DNA from: Pelargonium tetragonum
Lineage: Eukaryota; Streptophyta; Magnoliopsida; Geraniales; Geraniaceae
Length of the DNA stretch: 21,307 nucleotides
Direction of reading: 5' to 3'
NCBI GenBank assembly: GCA_036897445.1
Contig: JAYMTL010000200.1
Location: 1-21,307 of the forward strand
Both the position numbers and the translations under genes were made by a program. Below, in pieces: positions 1-10,961 of the stretch. Below the pieces are notes generated by a model. It ran no database searches, was not told where the DNA came from, and was given only the letters and a program-made list of their open reading frames with translations. Every line of letters begins with the position of its first letter. The first letter of the stretch is position 1.

Positions 1-647
1 CAGAGATAGTATAAATAAACCTGCTAAGACTATATACTCATTAACGAGAAACCCAAAATGAGTAACAAAGCTTAAAGGAAAGCCTCAAAAAGCTAAGTGT
101 TAGTACCTCTACCTATACATATTATTATTTCCAAAGTAAGTGCTTTATTTGTAAAGCTAGTGACTCTTTTTGGGACTTGGCTTATAGTTACTTATTTTTA
201 AGACTTTCTTATTTAAGGGCCTCTGTTAAAGAAAGAGTCCTTATAACAGGTTCCTCAACTAGAACTAGTCATTTTCAAATAGAATATCACATTCTAATAT
301 CTCTTAATAAAGTAAAAAGTTCTAGCGCTTACCCTAATCTTGAGCTGTTAGGAAATGCGCGTATATCAACTAAAACAGGGTTCTTTAAACTTTAAACCTA
401 GACTCAGTAAGGGGAGCAAGAACAAGAATAGGAAGCTTTTCCCGTTTTGGATTATAAGGAAAAGGAGAACTTCTAAAGCTAAAAAGCTGCTTTCTTATTT
501 TCCGGATCTAGTTAACGAAAAGTTTCTTAAGAGTCTCCTTTAGGGAGTCGCTCTTGCTTTAAATGTAGTATAGTATGGTACTTGAACTCGTGCTTTTTCT
601 TAAAAGAGTCAGAATCCCCCAACTTTATTCCCTGCGTTGTACTAAGT

Positions 648-661
648 AAGGGGAACCCCTT
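648..661. repeat. Short inverted repeat, AAGGGG-AA-CCCCTT
   Basis: Two perfect 6-bp arms lie around a 2-base centre. This is the fullest version of a small palindrome family that recurs in texture L (1681, 1969, 4847, 5990, 20390). A 2-base centre is too tight for an ordinary hairpin loop, so any stem would lose its inner pair or two. I see no gene end here for which it could act as a terminator. Confidence 0.75.
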
Positions 662-1680
662 CATTATACGAGTACTTGCTATCTATACAATAGGCATAAA
701 GTTACAGCTAGTTTTATTCTTATATTTTTACTGCTATTCACTTTTCCAAACCGAACAGTTGGAATCCCACGGGTAAATTGACTTTATTATATAACGTACA
801 CCCATTCCCTCACTTTTCACAGCCTATTCCTAAGCGTCTCTAGTAAGGGGAATTAATTCGAGACTTTCTCCCGCGCCACAATCCCTTCCTCGGTAAAAGC
901 AAAGAACTCCTGTACTATTTAGGCGCTTTAATTTATAGAGAGGTTGTAAGTATTCAGTCTTTGTTTCTTACCTCAATTCGAGGTTAAGTTTTCCATAATC
1001 TCAAGCAATAAAAGGAGACCTTGTAACCTGGGGATTCCCGTAAATAGTGAGACTTTTTAGAAAACGTTACAAATGAAATTGTGGGTTTTATGATACTAAT
1101 TAATAGAATTTTAATCTCTAAAGAGGGGCGCTGTCTTATACTAAAATACTTGTTTTCAAAATTCCAATATCTGGTTAACCTTTTCATAGAGTTATTAAAA
1201 GTAGAATTAAGAGTCAAACCCCTTAAAATGGAATTGGCTTCACCTCTTACTTATCTTACTTGAGTTTACTTGTACAATATTCCTGTTCTTGTTTAACCTA
1301 AAACCCCGCCCTATACTATAGACTTTTTAAGATAAGCCTAGGGAATTTGAGATCAGGGGTTTGTATTAAGGAATTGAGGAAAGAAATCCCAACCCTTCAT
1401 GAACCTAGAGCTGAATCCAGGATTTTGTGAAGGCACCTACTTTTGAAGATAGGAACACCCCTACCCGGGCGATTATCTTATAAATTGAAATGAAAATGAG
1501 CTTATGCGCATAAACCTTAGGTCAAGGCATAGTAATTTAGAAAAGGGGAGAAAGATTAGAGATCCTTCTTACTCTAAATTTGGGCACAATTAAGAAACTC
1601 TTAAGGATATATAACCAACACCAAGTTCTCTGCTAGTTAAAAAACCCCTAGGCTCGAAAGTTTTTGGTTGACTTCCTCCT

Positions 1681-1694
1681 GTAGGGGACCCTAC
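1681..1694. repeat. Short inverted repeat, GTAGGG-GA-CCCTAC
   Basis: Perfect 6-bp arms lie around a GA centre and contain the 8-mer GGGGACCC (1684-1691) shared with 4799-4806 and 5993-6000. It belongs to the same palindrome family as 648-661, with a different outermost base pair. This fits compensatory drift on both arms, or a related target or insertion sequence. Confidence 0.7.
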
Positions 1695-1968
1695 TTTTGT
1701 TAATCAGATATAAACACTTCCATTTGTTCTTATTATTCTGAGAACACATTCAGTAAGTTTTTAGACTTTTCTGGTACTAAATCTTTTAAGGTTAGGAGTT
1801 TTTATTTGTATACTATAAAAGAGGAACCCTCTGCAAGAGATATGCCTAAACAAAGACTCGTAAAAGAGGTCTCTTGGTATATAGGGTAAAGCTTTGTTAA
1901 AAATTCCAGTTAAGTTAATTAGATCTTTCAGAGAGTTTGTTATATAATTAGTTATATATTGATATTGG

Positions 1969-1978
1969 GGGGTACCCC
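1969..1978. repeat. Perfect palindrome GGGGTACCCC
   Basis: A 10-bp perfect palindrome is preceded by two more G and followed by TTAAG. It resembles the other G4/C4 palindromes of texture L, but its centre is TA with no mismatch. It lies inside the longest minus-strand reading frame of the window (1761-2069), which I regard as a chance frame. Confidence 0.65.
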
Positions 1979-2652
1979 TTAAGAAATACAAATTTTGAAA
2001 ATGTGTGGAATTCCTGTCGAACCAACTAATAAGTAAGATTATATGATGGGCGCTCGGATAGACATACATTGCAAGATATGGCGTAGACCCGTTTAGAAGT
2101 ACCCCGTAGTAAAATACAGATAATAGGAAACTTTTTTCTAAATTCCCAAACCTGCTTGGAAAATCCCCGTGTCATTAGTATAGCTAGAAACAGAGTATAA
2201 GTTTTAAAATTAACAACCCCAAGTATGGGCAGTTTTGATTATGATTAACTAAATAAAGACTTTTTAGAAGCTATCTGGCAATAACTCATACCCTACTTTA
2301 GTTATCCCTTTGTTACTCATCTCTTAAACCCAAAATAGATAATAAGGACTGCTTTGTTATCTAATTCAGAAGATAACTTTCTGTAGTAAAAAGGTTTTTT
2401 AAAGCAAAGATATTGCAGGTTCAATTGATTGAAAGGGGCCTAAACTGATACAAATTCTTGCCTCTTGCCTATAACACTTAGGAGCCCCTTTAGGTTTAGG
2501 ACTTTTTATTTATTCCTTGTTTGAAATTTTTATAAATTTAGAGCAGTCCTTCCTAACAAGTAGGCTTTATGCTCTGCTATAATCCAAAGCGGGAACCCTT
2601 TACTAAATTAGTAACCTGGTTAAAATCTTAATAAGATTAGCTTGCTCAGAAA

Positions 2653-2662
2653 AGGGGTCCCT
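2653..2662. repeat. Short inverted repeat AGGG-GT-CCCT
   Basis: Four-bp arms lie around GT and contain GGGGTCCC (2654-2661). It is a reduced member of the texture-L palindrome family. A comparable reduced member, AGGG-GA-CCCT, lies at 4798-4807. Confidence 0.55.
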
Positions 2663-2713
2663 GAAAAGAAAAGTTAACAAATAAAGGATTACTCTACGAA
2701 AAAAACTCTTCCG

Positions 2714-2725
2714 GAAATTGACTAA
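2714..2725 (+). repeat. Repeat word GAAATTGACTAA, copy 1
   Basis: The full word is CCNGAAATTGACTAA starting at 2711. The same 14 fixed positions recur at 5405-5419 and 7606-7620 on the same strand, and a shorter form (GAAATTGACT) at 18083-18092. Sequence on both sides of the word differs between copies, so this is either the conserved core of very old duplicates or a small mobile or copied motif. Confidence 0.7.
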
Positions 2726-3233
2726 AAGCTTATAAGAAGTTCTTTATATTTTTAATACTTTCAAAGCAATTTAACCTGATTTCTCTGCCTAATAAATGAT
2801 GCACCTCTTCCCTGTCTTTATAAGAATTGCCAGAAACCTTATTAAATTTTTAGAATAAACCCGAACCCCAGATTGAAAGCTTAGGCCCCTCCATATCTTT
2901 AACATTTTTACCAGATCCCGAAGCCCCACTAGATAAAAGAATCCGCATTGCCTGATTTTGAATTTAAAGCTTTAAGTTACAGAGATACCTATGTAAGCCC
3001 GCCCTTAAGAATTACCCTTATTCTGATTTTTTTTGTTCCATAAATCCATAGAAGGACTTTGTTTGGTTTTTGAGGCGGAACCCTTCCTATAATATTTAAT
3101 ACCGAATTCTTTGAGTTCTAAGCTTAGAGGCTTCTATATTTTCAGGGCACAGAGTGGAAAAAGAGAGACTAATCCGCGGATTTCCAACTAAAGTTCTGGC
3201 TAGAAAGGGTGCTTCATTTAATACAACCTCCTA

Positions 3234-3279
3234 CCTACTATATATATTATTGCCTACTATTACTATATATATATTATTG
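3234..3279 (+). repeat. AT-rich tandem duplication
   Basis: Two adjacent units share the start CCTACTAT and the end TATATATATTATTG. Unit one is 3234-3252 (19 bp) and unit two is 3253-3279 (27 bp, lengthened by an inner TACTAT/AT expansion). This is typical replication-slippage sequence. No function is implied, although such stretches melt easily. Confidence 0.8.
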
Positions 3280-4846
3280 TTGGACTTTCAACAAAGCTAA
3301 AAAAAGGTCTGACACTTCAAACTCCTGTTAAAAAGCGAAATGAGATTCCAGTTTATAAGGTGTTGTACAATCCACACTTGGGATATTTATAAAATAAAAC
3401 CAGATTTAACCCCTGTACAGAAACTTTATAAAAGGTTCCTTTTACATACGGGCGGCTAGAGAGATGCAAAAGTTACGGGGCACGGTAGGGAGGCTTCCTT
3501 TATTATTGTAGGCTTCGGGTAGCAGTGCGGGAAGACACACTAAAAAAGGGATTTAAAGCCAAAGTTTCTATTCTTGAACGTATATCCGTTAAATTTTTAA
3601 AAGGTTTTGAACTTTAGTTAGAGCTTGTTAGAGATATTATGAAATCCCACCTTATAGTGTTTGCACGCTATGTGTCTCTTGTCTTCTTGAATCTGTCAGG
3701 TATTCTCCAAAATTTGGGTAGTAACTTATAAAGGCCTTGGTCCTCGCTAAGTAAATTACATCTAATAAGGGGTCGGTGTTGAGTTGGAGACCTCTCGCAT
3801 TTTCTTTGATAATTTCTATTCTATAATATATCTCCCTTATTTTTTTTTAGATAGAAGGCCCTATCTAAATCTAAACCCCAGTTATATGTGTTTAATTGCG
3901 GAAAATTTTTAAGTACAACAAGGGAAGAAGTCCTACTATAATGGTAAAAGCTTCCCCCGATTGGCTTGTAAAACGGGAGAAGATTTGAGGTTACAATAAA
4001 ACAAACCTATCAAATCAAGGGGAATCCTGTATTATCATAAATCTAAAATAAAAATGACAAGGCTGGCTATTTCTGCTGTGACTCTCCCCAAAGAATTTAG
4101 GTTATTCTAACAAATTAGGCTCCTATTTTCATTGGTTACAACTGGGTATTAGGCTAAGGGTTCTAGGTCTATATAGCTTTAAGCGGCTGTTTCTTATGAT
4201 TAGTACCTCTCGTATCTTTATTCTCGCATTTAATTATCAGGCAACCCGAAATTCTAAAAATGAGTTTGAACCCTTTAATAGCAAAGAGCTCTTACTCTGC
4301 ATGGGTGCTAGTTAAAATGTTGGATCGTTTGGATTACCTGCTCTCATAAATAAGAAAAAGGTCTTGATTTTTATTAAGATTCTATCACTCCTGAATAACT
4401 AGGCCAAGAGGTAGCAATGCCGGGTTTCTTCAAATCTAGGGATAGGTATCTTATCTATATTCCAAATTTGATTCAAGTAAGCACCCTTAGTCAAGTTTCT
4501 TTTGCCAGTACTTTTGGTATCAAAAGCTTTCACTGTCTAGCCTGGTTGAGGCATGTTCTTTGCACTGTCAAGTAGAAAAATTTCAAGTTCGAGTCGCTAA
4601 ACATAGCAAATACTTTAAAAGGATCCCCGGGCATTAAGAGCTAAATAAGGTTTTTAGGCTCTTTACTCTTGACTATTACTTCGAGTAAGAATACATTTAG
4701 ATTTTTTAGGTTCCAGAAATTTGTAGCCATAGAGCAGCCCCGTTTACAGTCATTTTATTATATAAAGCGGTTCTAGTCTCACTAGGAAGCCTATAGTAGG
4801 GGACCCTTGATAGTTTAGTAAGTTTAATCTTTATTTTTAAGAATGC

Positions 4847-4860
4847 AAAGGGAGCCCTTT
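4847..4860. repeat. Short inverted repeat AAAGGG-AG-CCCTTT
   Basis: Perfect 6-bp arms lie around AG. It is shifted by one base relative to the AAGGGG-NN-CCCCTT form but keeps the same layout of purine arm, 2-base centre and pyrimidine arm. It lies 40 bp downstream of the reduced member at 4798-4807. Confidence 0.65.
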
Positions 4861-5404
4861 ATACTATGTTAACAGGACTCCACTACGAGGTAGGGAGTTT
4901 CGACTGATGCGAGATAAACAAGTTTTTAGGTTAAAAAGTGATATCTGAGTTTTGTATTCCAGAAAAGAGAATAAAAATTATGCTTTGTCTTTATTTTATT
5001 TATAATAAAAGAATTTAGGTACAGCTAAAAATCTCCTTTTTAACGCCCTCCATTCCATAATTAAAAGTAACAGGAAACCCTATAAATTAGATGATCAAAA
5101 AAGAATAGAGGGAGTTTCTTATATAAGTTTTACCTATTAGAGTCTCGAACGGATCTCTAATTGAATTTCCAAGACTTTTTACTTGCTTTCAGGTAAGGGA
5201 TTTAAGGTTACTTAAATCTTATAACTAGAGATAAGAAATGCTTCTATTAAATGAATATTAGATTCTAAAAAAACGAGTAACATTAAGAAGCTTCGTAGTA
5301 TTTCCTTCTTATCTCTCTGTTGTGGAAAAACTGCATGCGAAATTTACTAGAGAAGAACTTTACATACCCCTTAACTCTCTTTCACATTACCCTATGGGAA
5401 TACC

Positions 5405-5419
5405 CCTGAAATTGACTAA
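5405..5419 (+). repeat. Repeat word CCNGAAATTGACTAA, copy 2
   Basis: It is identical to the copies at 2711-2725 and 7606-7620 at all fixed positions. Like copy 1, it is followed by more A residues. No reading frame or structure is attached to it. Confidence 0.7.
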
Positions 5420-5989
5420 AAAACTGCCCTAGTCTTTCACCCAGAATTGCTTTCCTGCTTAGAAAGTTCTTTCTCTTTTTAAGAGTAAAGTACTTCCACT
5501 AAGAGAGTTTTTGGATCTCCTGTTATGACTATACAAATAAAGTTTAGTTAGGTTAAGTTCTTGGGTAACCCGCGTATTGAAATGAGACCGGTCAGATTCC
5601 TTTCTAATCTAAATATCTAAATCAGAGCTTTGCCTTTTCAGTGCAACATATTTTAAGGGACAATTGAATTGCTTGAGTTTCGTGTTTGCACTAGGATTTA
5701 GTATAATAAAAATGAAAACTTCTATAACTTGTCTATAAAGAAACCAAGGACAACTCGCTAATTATAGCCCTAAATTTCCTAAAGAGGGGTGTACTAATTC
5801 AGAAATAGAATTGAAGAAAGCGGAATCACAAGCATCCGCATAACGAACATAAACAAAGACAAAGAAAGTAGGACATAAAGCGCGAACGTAAAGATCTTCT
5901 GGACCGTATAAACACTAGGAGGGTCTTATATCTTATAAAGGACTCGTAAACATTCTACATAGACTTTCCATATCCCAAAAATGAGTAAA

Positions 5990-6003
5990 AAGGGGGACCC
6001 CTT
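5990..6003. repeat. Short inverted repeat AAGGGG-GA-CCCCTT
   Basis: It has the same arms as 648-661, 5.3 kb away, with a GA instead of an AA centre. The identical arms with changed centre are the strongest evidence that these palindromes form one family. GGGGCGCTG follows about 30 bp later (6029), and that word also occurs at 1125 and, inverted, at 20353 (GGGGCGCT). Confidence 0.75.
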
Positions 6004-7605
6004 GAGCTAAGTGTGAAATTAGGAGTATGGGGCGCTGACGTAGTTACTTATAGTTCTCAATGCCTTTCATTTGGCTTGCTTTTATATAAACTCTTGAATA
6101 AGCCTTTTTGGTATGGTACAGCTATATAGCTCCTACTAAAAAACCTGGAACGAAAAATGCAAGACTAAGGCAAGAACGAGTATTCTTTTTAAAATTTTAG
6201 TGGAAATTTTTGAACTCGTAGATGTAAATTTCATTTAGTTTATCTGCCATCTATAAAAAAGAAAAGTTATCCTTTATTTATGAATATAAATACAAGAGAG
6301 TTTACTCCTTGAGCAAGGTTATAAGACTTTTAAACAGGACTTAATTCTTTCTTATCTCGTGGGTTAAGAAAATAAAGTGTTGTAAGAGGGCGGAGCCTTA
6401 GAAATTATAGTGGGTTCTGCTATTCACTGACCCCGGGATATTTATAAGGAGTTCGAACTTAAAATTAAGTTGTAGTAATGAATTAAAAGTTTTCAAGCTA
6501 AGGCTCAGGAAAAAGTAAGTAACATAAGTACACCTCACCAAGGCCGGTATACCACAACAGGAGTCCTATCAAATTTTGCCATGCTATGTACCTTTCAAAA
6601 GCTAGTGAAGTTGTAGATATAGAAAGAGTTTGTCACTCGACTTACAGCGACTGGATTCCTTATTTAACAAAAATTTGAAAGCTTAGGTATTGTAAATAAA
6701 GAACTTAGAGTAGGACAAAGTCCTTCTTTATCAGGAAAAAATCCCTTCCCTGGGTTTTTTTAAGCAAAAAACTAAGAATTCCATAAGTATACATCTGGAT
6801 TAAGCTAAATTTGTATGTAGAAAACTGAGATTTTTTATAAATTAATAAGATTCCAAACTTTGCATTCCACAAGAAAATTTTCCTAAATCTCTTATGAATA
6901 TTAGTCCCTGCCTTTTATCAACTACGGTTGCCACAGGGCCTGCGCTCTACACCTGGAAAATCCCATGCCTTAGTATTAACTCAGCAAAATTCATGATGGA
7001 TTTCCTCGAAATAGGGCAATTAGTTCGCAAAGTCTTTTCTAACCCCAGAATAGGCTAGTCAATTTCCGCGTCAATTATTATCCAATCAAAGCTTGCCTGG
7101 TTAATACGGATTCGTTGAACCCACTTATTAATTGTACGAATAACCTAGGTTCGAACAGCTAGATTCCATAAACAAGCATGTATAAATGGGCTAGTGTCCA
7201 TATATCTAACTAAAAAAGGGGGGGCTCCTGATCTCTGCGGGTGCTTGGTATGGAGCCTTTGCTAGGATATGCTTCAAATAATTTTCTTTTTTAGAGGGTT
7301 CCCGTTGGTTATACCCTGACCACGACTGTTCCTTAATTTTCATAACACTCAAGTCAGTACCCTTAATTATACCACTGGAACTTCGTATATCAACTTTGAC
7401 TGATGTAAGCAAATATTCAAGAGGCTAAAATTTTTAGTAAATTCTAGGTGGTGAAGCGTAGCCAAAAGCCCAAGTATGAGAAGAAATAAACTTAAAATAT
7501 GGAATGGAAATCCTGATAGTAGTCATTTTATAAGCTTAATTTAAGAGAGGCGAGTCCTTAATTGTACCCAGGAAGTCCTCTTTTAAGTTTTCAAAAAATA
7601 GAAAT

Positions 7606-7620
7606 CCAGAAATTGACTAA
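7606..7620 (+). repeat. Repeat word CCNGAAATTGACTAA, copy 3
   Basis: Third same-strand copy of the word also found at 2711-2725 and 5405-5419. The run of A and T before it resembles copy 1 only loosely, so I do not extend the repeat beyond the word. Confidence 0.7.
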
Positions 7621-8956
7621 GCTATACAAAAGAGCAATCTTAAAAACTAAAGGTCTGTATCTTACTTTTGGATTTAGTTAAGGATCGGAAACCTTGCCCT
7701 ATAAAAAATAGGAGTGCTCGAAAAGCTTTCTAAGTTCCAGATCTAAAAAAGTACTCTAACTAAAAGGGATAAGTAACTAAAGAAGCTTAAAACCCGGGTT
7801 GCTTGTTATTGTTCCTGTATTTTGTATTCTTGTTAAAGAGAGATCGACCTATAAGCAAAACAAATTCCTTAAAAAGGGGTTGCATAAATTAAGAAAAGGG
7901 CTTAGTTTGATCTTTCAAAAACTCCACCTTAGGGAATTCCTCCTAAAAACCAACAAGAAAAGCCTATGAGTACTCTTTGAGAAGCTCCTTTTTTTAGGCA
8001 ATGTTTTTGAAATGACAGCAGCATTATGATGCCTTCTAGATATAGAAAAGATACAGACTAAAAGTCAACTTACATTACCAAGAAGTTCTTTAGAAGAATA
8101 TAGGAATAAATAAGAACCCTTAAATGTAAATGAGTGGTAGCCAGAATGCCCGCGGAAACTCGGACTTTTGGGATTTTGAATAGCCTAATTAATTTATTCT
8201 TTAGATATAGGTTACAGCAAATAATTCATTTCTCAGTTTTTCATAAAATGAATATGAACTCGTATTTTTGGAGTACGTGCTTGTGGTAGTGGAAATTCCT
8301 ATTGGGGGATTAGCCAGATAATGAAGGGATTTCCGGGTTAAAAGGCAGCTACTATATACAAGGAAAATGAAGCCGAAGCCAAAGAAAGTACATAAAAAGA
8401 AACCACGTAACGTTTACTTAATTCATAACAAGGGTTCAAACACAAGAGAATTTAAGTCGAATTTTTGTGTATTTATGCTAAGTGTGTCACCCACAGTTTG
8501 CCTGTTTTTGCATCAAACCTAAAATTTTGCAGCTAGAACCTTAGATTAACTGTCAGTTAAGAAGTATCCTTAAGATGCATACACTTTCATAAAGGGCATG
8601 CAGAGGGAAGAGTCATATATAAGATCCAAAGTACCTGTTCTCAATCAAGTTTTGCATATACCAAAAGTCCTGAAGAGAGTCAAAGTAGTTTTGATTTAGA
8701 AAAGGGCAACTCTCTTTTACACTAGGCGGTTAAAAAGACTTTAGCGCAGGGTGCGTGTATACGGTAAAAAGTCCTCGTGAAGGTTTTCCTCTTTATTTCT
8801 TATAGTATACCATTCAAATAAATACACAGTACTTCTTAATTGGTTTAGGAATTCTTACTATGTATCCTACGGTTGAATTAGTAAGATTGCCTAATACCTT
8901 TAATACACTGGCTCTCTTCCTGCTTAGATGGATTAGCAACACAGGCTCGCATTCCA

Positions 8957-8970
8957 GTTCCTAGCTAGCA
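8957..8970 (+). repeat. Word GTTCCTAGCTAGCA, copy 1
   Basis: This 14-bp word recurs exactly at 14053-14066. A related form lacking one CTAG unit (GTTCCTAGCACGAAAGATGG) is at 11876-11895, where the following CGAAAG-TGG also matches 14053 onward. The three together look like one phrase with a 4-bp CTAG gain or loss. Confidence 0.65.
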
Positions 8971-8981
8971 TGAAATTCCTC

Positions 8982-8992
8982 CCTCGGCTCGC
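8982..8992 (+). repeat. Word CCTCGGCTCGC, copy 1
   Basis: An unusually G+C-rich 11-mer for this window, repeated exactly at 12192-12202 on the same strand. It lies close to the left edge of the mosaic block. Confidence 0.6.
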
Positions 8993-9080
8993 CATTAGCA
9001 GCACTAGCTTGGCCACCTTTAGAAGAAGACACTTGGTTCGCTTTCCCTTTAGCTATACCTTCTTTCACTTGCATTGCTTT

Positions 9081-9283
9081 ATCTTTCCACTTTTTGCTTA
9101 CTTTTGCATATATATGTCTCCTACCTTCAAAAATAGGCTATAAACTCCTCTACAAGGGAAGTGGCCTAAAATCTTTGTTCCATTTTAACCTAGTGCAAAA
9201 TCAATAGACCCACTTTTAGCTAAGGAAGGGCTGTCAAATTTGAAAAAAAGTAGTCTAGCATGCTGTAAAAACAATAAAAGCTG
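9081..9283 (+). repeat. Diverged R-family element, shortened copy D
   Basis: The left end (ATCTTTC, then CTTTTTGCTTACTTTTGCAT to 9109) matches copy A at 15987-16014 with few differences. The right end (GTAAAAACAATAAAA, 9265-9279, then GCTG) matches copy B at 17214-17228 exactly over 15 bases. The end-to-end landmark distance is 164 bp against 240-241 bp in copies A and B, so about 76 bp of the middle is missing or replaced; I cannot align the middle reliably. It is an A+T-rich island inside mosaic DNA. No open frame, target duplication or terminal inverted repeat is evident. Confidence 0.5.
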
Positions 9284-9303
9284 TATTTGTAAGCCCTTGA
9301 AAG

Positions 9304-9319
9304 CTTGTTCTTGTCAGCT
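9304..9319 (+). repeat. 16-bp inverted word, arm 1
   Basis: CTTGTTCTTGTCAGCT here is the exact reverse complement of 9908-9923, about 590 bp away. A looser direct match (CTTGTAAGCTGGTT) is at 9811-9824. Another word between them, AAGGAAACATTAAG at 9386-9399, is also inverted at 9999-10012. The two inverted pairs are not in mirror order, so this is not one simple inverted duplication. Confidence 0.65.
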
Positions 9320-9494
9320 GGTTACTATAAGACTCTGGATTGAAACCCTGTCTTTTGCTAGTGAAAGCACTGGCTCTTTACTAAGAAGGAAACATTAAGG
9401 AACACAGTCCCCTGAAAGTCCATGTGCAAGAAAAAGGAATTTAAGATATAGAAGATTTTAGAGTCTATTCCAAGTAAACTTGCCTTGGGATTGG

Positions 9495-9556
9495 ATGGAA
9501 CTCTCTTAATACCTTCTCTTACTAATGGAAACTCTCTTCTTTCTTCTCTTCTGAAC
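9495..9556 (+). repeat. CT-rich tract with repeated ATGGAA-CTCTCTT
   Basis: ATGGAACTCTCTT (9495-9507) and ATGGAAACTCTCTT (9535-9548) differ by one inserted A. The tract then runs on as CTTCTTTCTTCTCTTCTG. It is pyrimidine-rich low-complexity sequence with a slippage-like duplication. No gene is attached to it. Confidence 0.6.
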
Positions 9557-9907
9557 CAAACTCATAATCCTATCTTCCCTAACTGATCTAAGAAGGAACC
9601 AATCGATGTTGCTTGTCGGTGTAGCTATTCTCTCTGATGGCGCAAGGAGAAGGACTCTGGACTGCTCTAATTCGTTGACTTCTTGAGCTATCTCTAACTC
9701 CTTTCTATTTCTTTATCTCTATAAATTGGATATAATGGGGTAAATGCTAAAGCAAGCTGTCTTTGTAAGGAGTAGCTCTTAGAATTTATTGACTTATAGA
9801 ATTCCTTCTTCTTGTAAGCTGGTTCTTATGATGGTGGGATCTATGCAGTGTAACCAGGAACCTATTTTCTTGTCTAAGAAGGTGTCCAATTGCAAGCAAG
9901 CTTGCCT

Positions 9908-9923
9908 AGCTGACAAGAACAAG
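9908..9923 (-). repeat. 16-bp inverted word, arm 2
   Basis: Exact reverse complement of 9304-9319. It follows a perfect 10-bp palindrome GCAAGCTTGC (9896-9905). Recombination between the two arms would invert the 590 bp between them. Confidence 0.65.
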
Positions 9924-10941
9924 TGGATATTGACCTTCTAGGAGTATTAGCTAGCAGGTTACTGACTAGAAAAGTCCATGGAATGAGAGGGACTCAGTCT
10001 TAATGTTTCCTTATTATCTTTGTTAGCAAGTGGATAGTTAGGATTGGTTTATGGACTAGTGAGGGATATTTTGTAGTTCTAATAGAGCTCTAATGTAGTT
10101 TTGTATTCTTGTTCAAAGGCATTCAAGGCGACAAGGTCGGAGTTGCTCTTATCTTCCTTATGTTTCTAGGGTTTCCAGTCTCCTTAGTCACGGATTGCCT
10201 ACTATTCATACCAATTCCATAGGTACCTAGTTGCAGCTACCTTAGGACTAAGATAGGTAATTTCTTAGAGTGGACTCAGTAAGATTCTTAGCTTTCCAAA
10301 ACAAATAGAATCAGAATCAGTTCTCCTTCCTTCCCAGCCAAGAAATCCGTTTCTGTCTTTACCGGCTATGTCAATCTGTATTCTGTAGACTCATTTACCA
10401 GCTGCAATGTCAGCCTGCTTTCAATTAGCAATTAAAGAGCTTGCTTACTTAGAACAACATTGGACAGGTTAGAAGAAAGGAGATTGCTTACTATCGCTCA
10501 AGAAGAAGAAGAGATTCTAGGAGGCTTTAGAGTTAGGTTCGGAAAGAATGCCTTGGGAATATAGACACTGGTTTCATAAGCAGCAAGTGGTCATGGTTAT
10601 AGCAGGCATTTAGAGAAGAGAATCTAGCTGTATCTAAAGGTAACGAAGTTAATGCGAACCGTTAGAGAAGTTGAAGGTAAAGAAAGCTCAGTCGAAGCTG
10701 TAAACATTCCTAATCCATCAATAGCGAGTGATGCTTAATCCTTCTGTTGTAAGCCGACAAAGAGGGAATTGAAGCTAAGCGGGTCGAGCGATAGAAGTCA
10801 ATGGCAAGTGCAGTCGATTAAGAGAAAAGATACCCGTTTAAGATAGAAGGTACGGAGTCCTTGGATTCCTTATAGCAGGCAAAGGTGTTCTGACAGAATG
10901 TTGTACCATAAGTTAGAGCAATTAGAGAAGTTGATTTGAAG

Positions 10942-10961
10942 TTGGTTGGGTCCTAAAGGAG
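10942..10961 (+). repeat. Word TTGGTTGGGTYCTAA, copy 1
   Basis: It is matched at 11645-11663 (TTGGTTGGGTTCTAAGGAG) with one substitution and one indel. Shorter relatives are TTTGGGTTCTAAGAG (near 11717) and CTTGGTCCTAAGAG (near 14143), so this is a small family of phrases in the G-rich parts of the mosaic. Confidence 0.55.

Larger units (their letters stand above)
1..8895. other. Gene-free A+T-rich region, texture L (left)
   Basis: No gene is recognisable in this stretch on either strand. Reading frames are short and match no family I know; the longest is 102 codons on the minus strand at 1761-2069, and it shows no domain or membrane pattern I can name. Lines counted by hand fall at roughly 23-38% G+C. 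Stop triplets TAA and TAG are dense in all frames. What the stretch does hold is repeated short words: GACTTTTTA five times (1051, 1321, 2258, 2500, 5173), CCNGAAATTGACTAA three times, TGAACTCGT three times (583, 6211, 8255), AGTAAGGGGA three times within 450 bp (406, 645, 842), GGGGCGCTG twice (1125, 6029), and a set of small G-run/C-run palindromes listed separately. I infer non-coding intergenic DNA, most likely of an organelle. The texture ends near 8,895, where the mosaic block begins. Confidence 0.75.

Noticed and set aside
1761-2069. Longest reading frame, 102 codons on the minus strand
   Set aside because: The length is within chance expectation; no recognisable domain or clear membrane pattern; and it contains a texture-L palindrome. 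I do not call it a gene.
3462-3474. Reverse-oriented left end of the R element (GATGCAAAAGTTA)
   Set aside because: Only about 12 bases match, with no further landmarks nearby, so chance is sufficient.
648-6003. Palindromes as transcription terminators
   Set aside because: There are no upstream genes, the centres are only two bases, and no consistent T tract follows.
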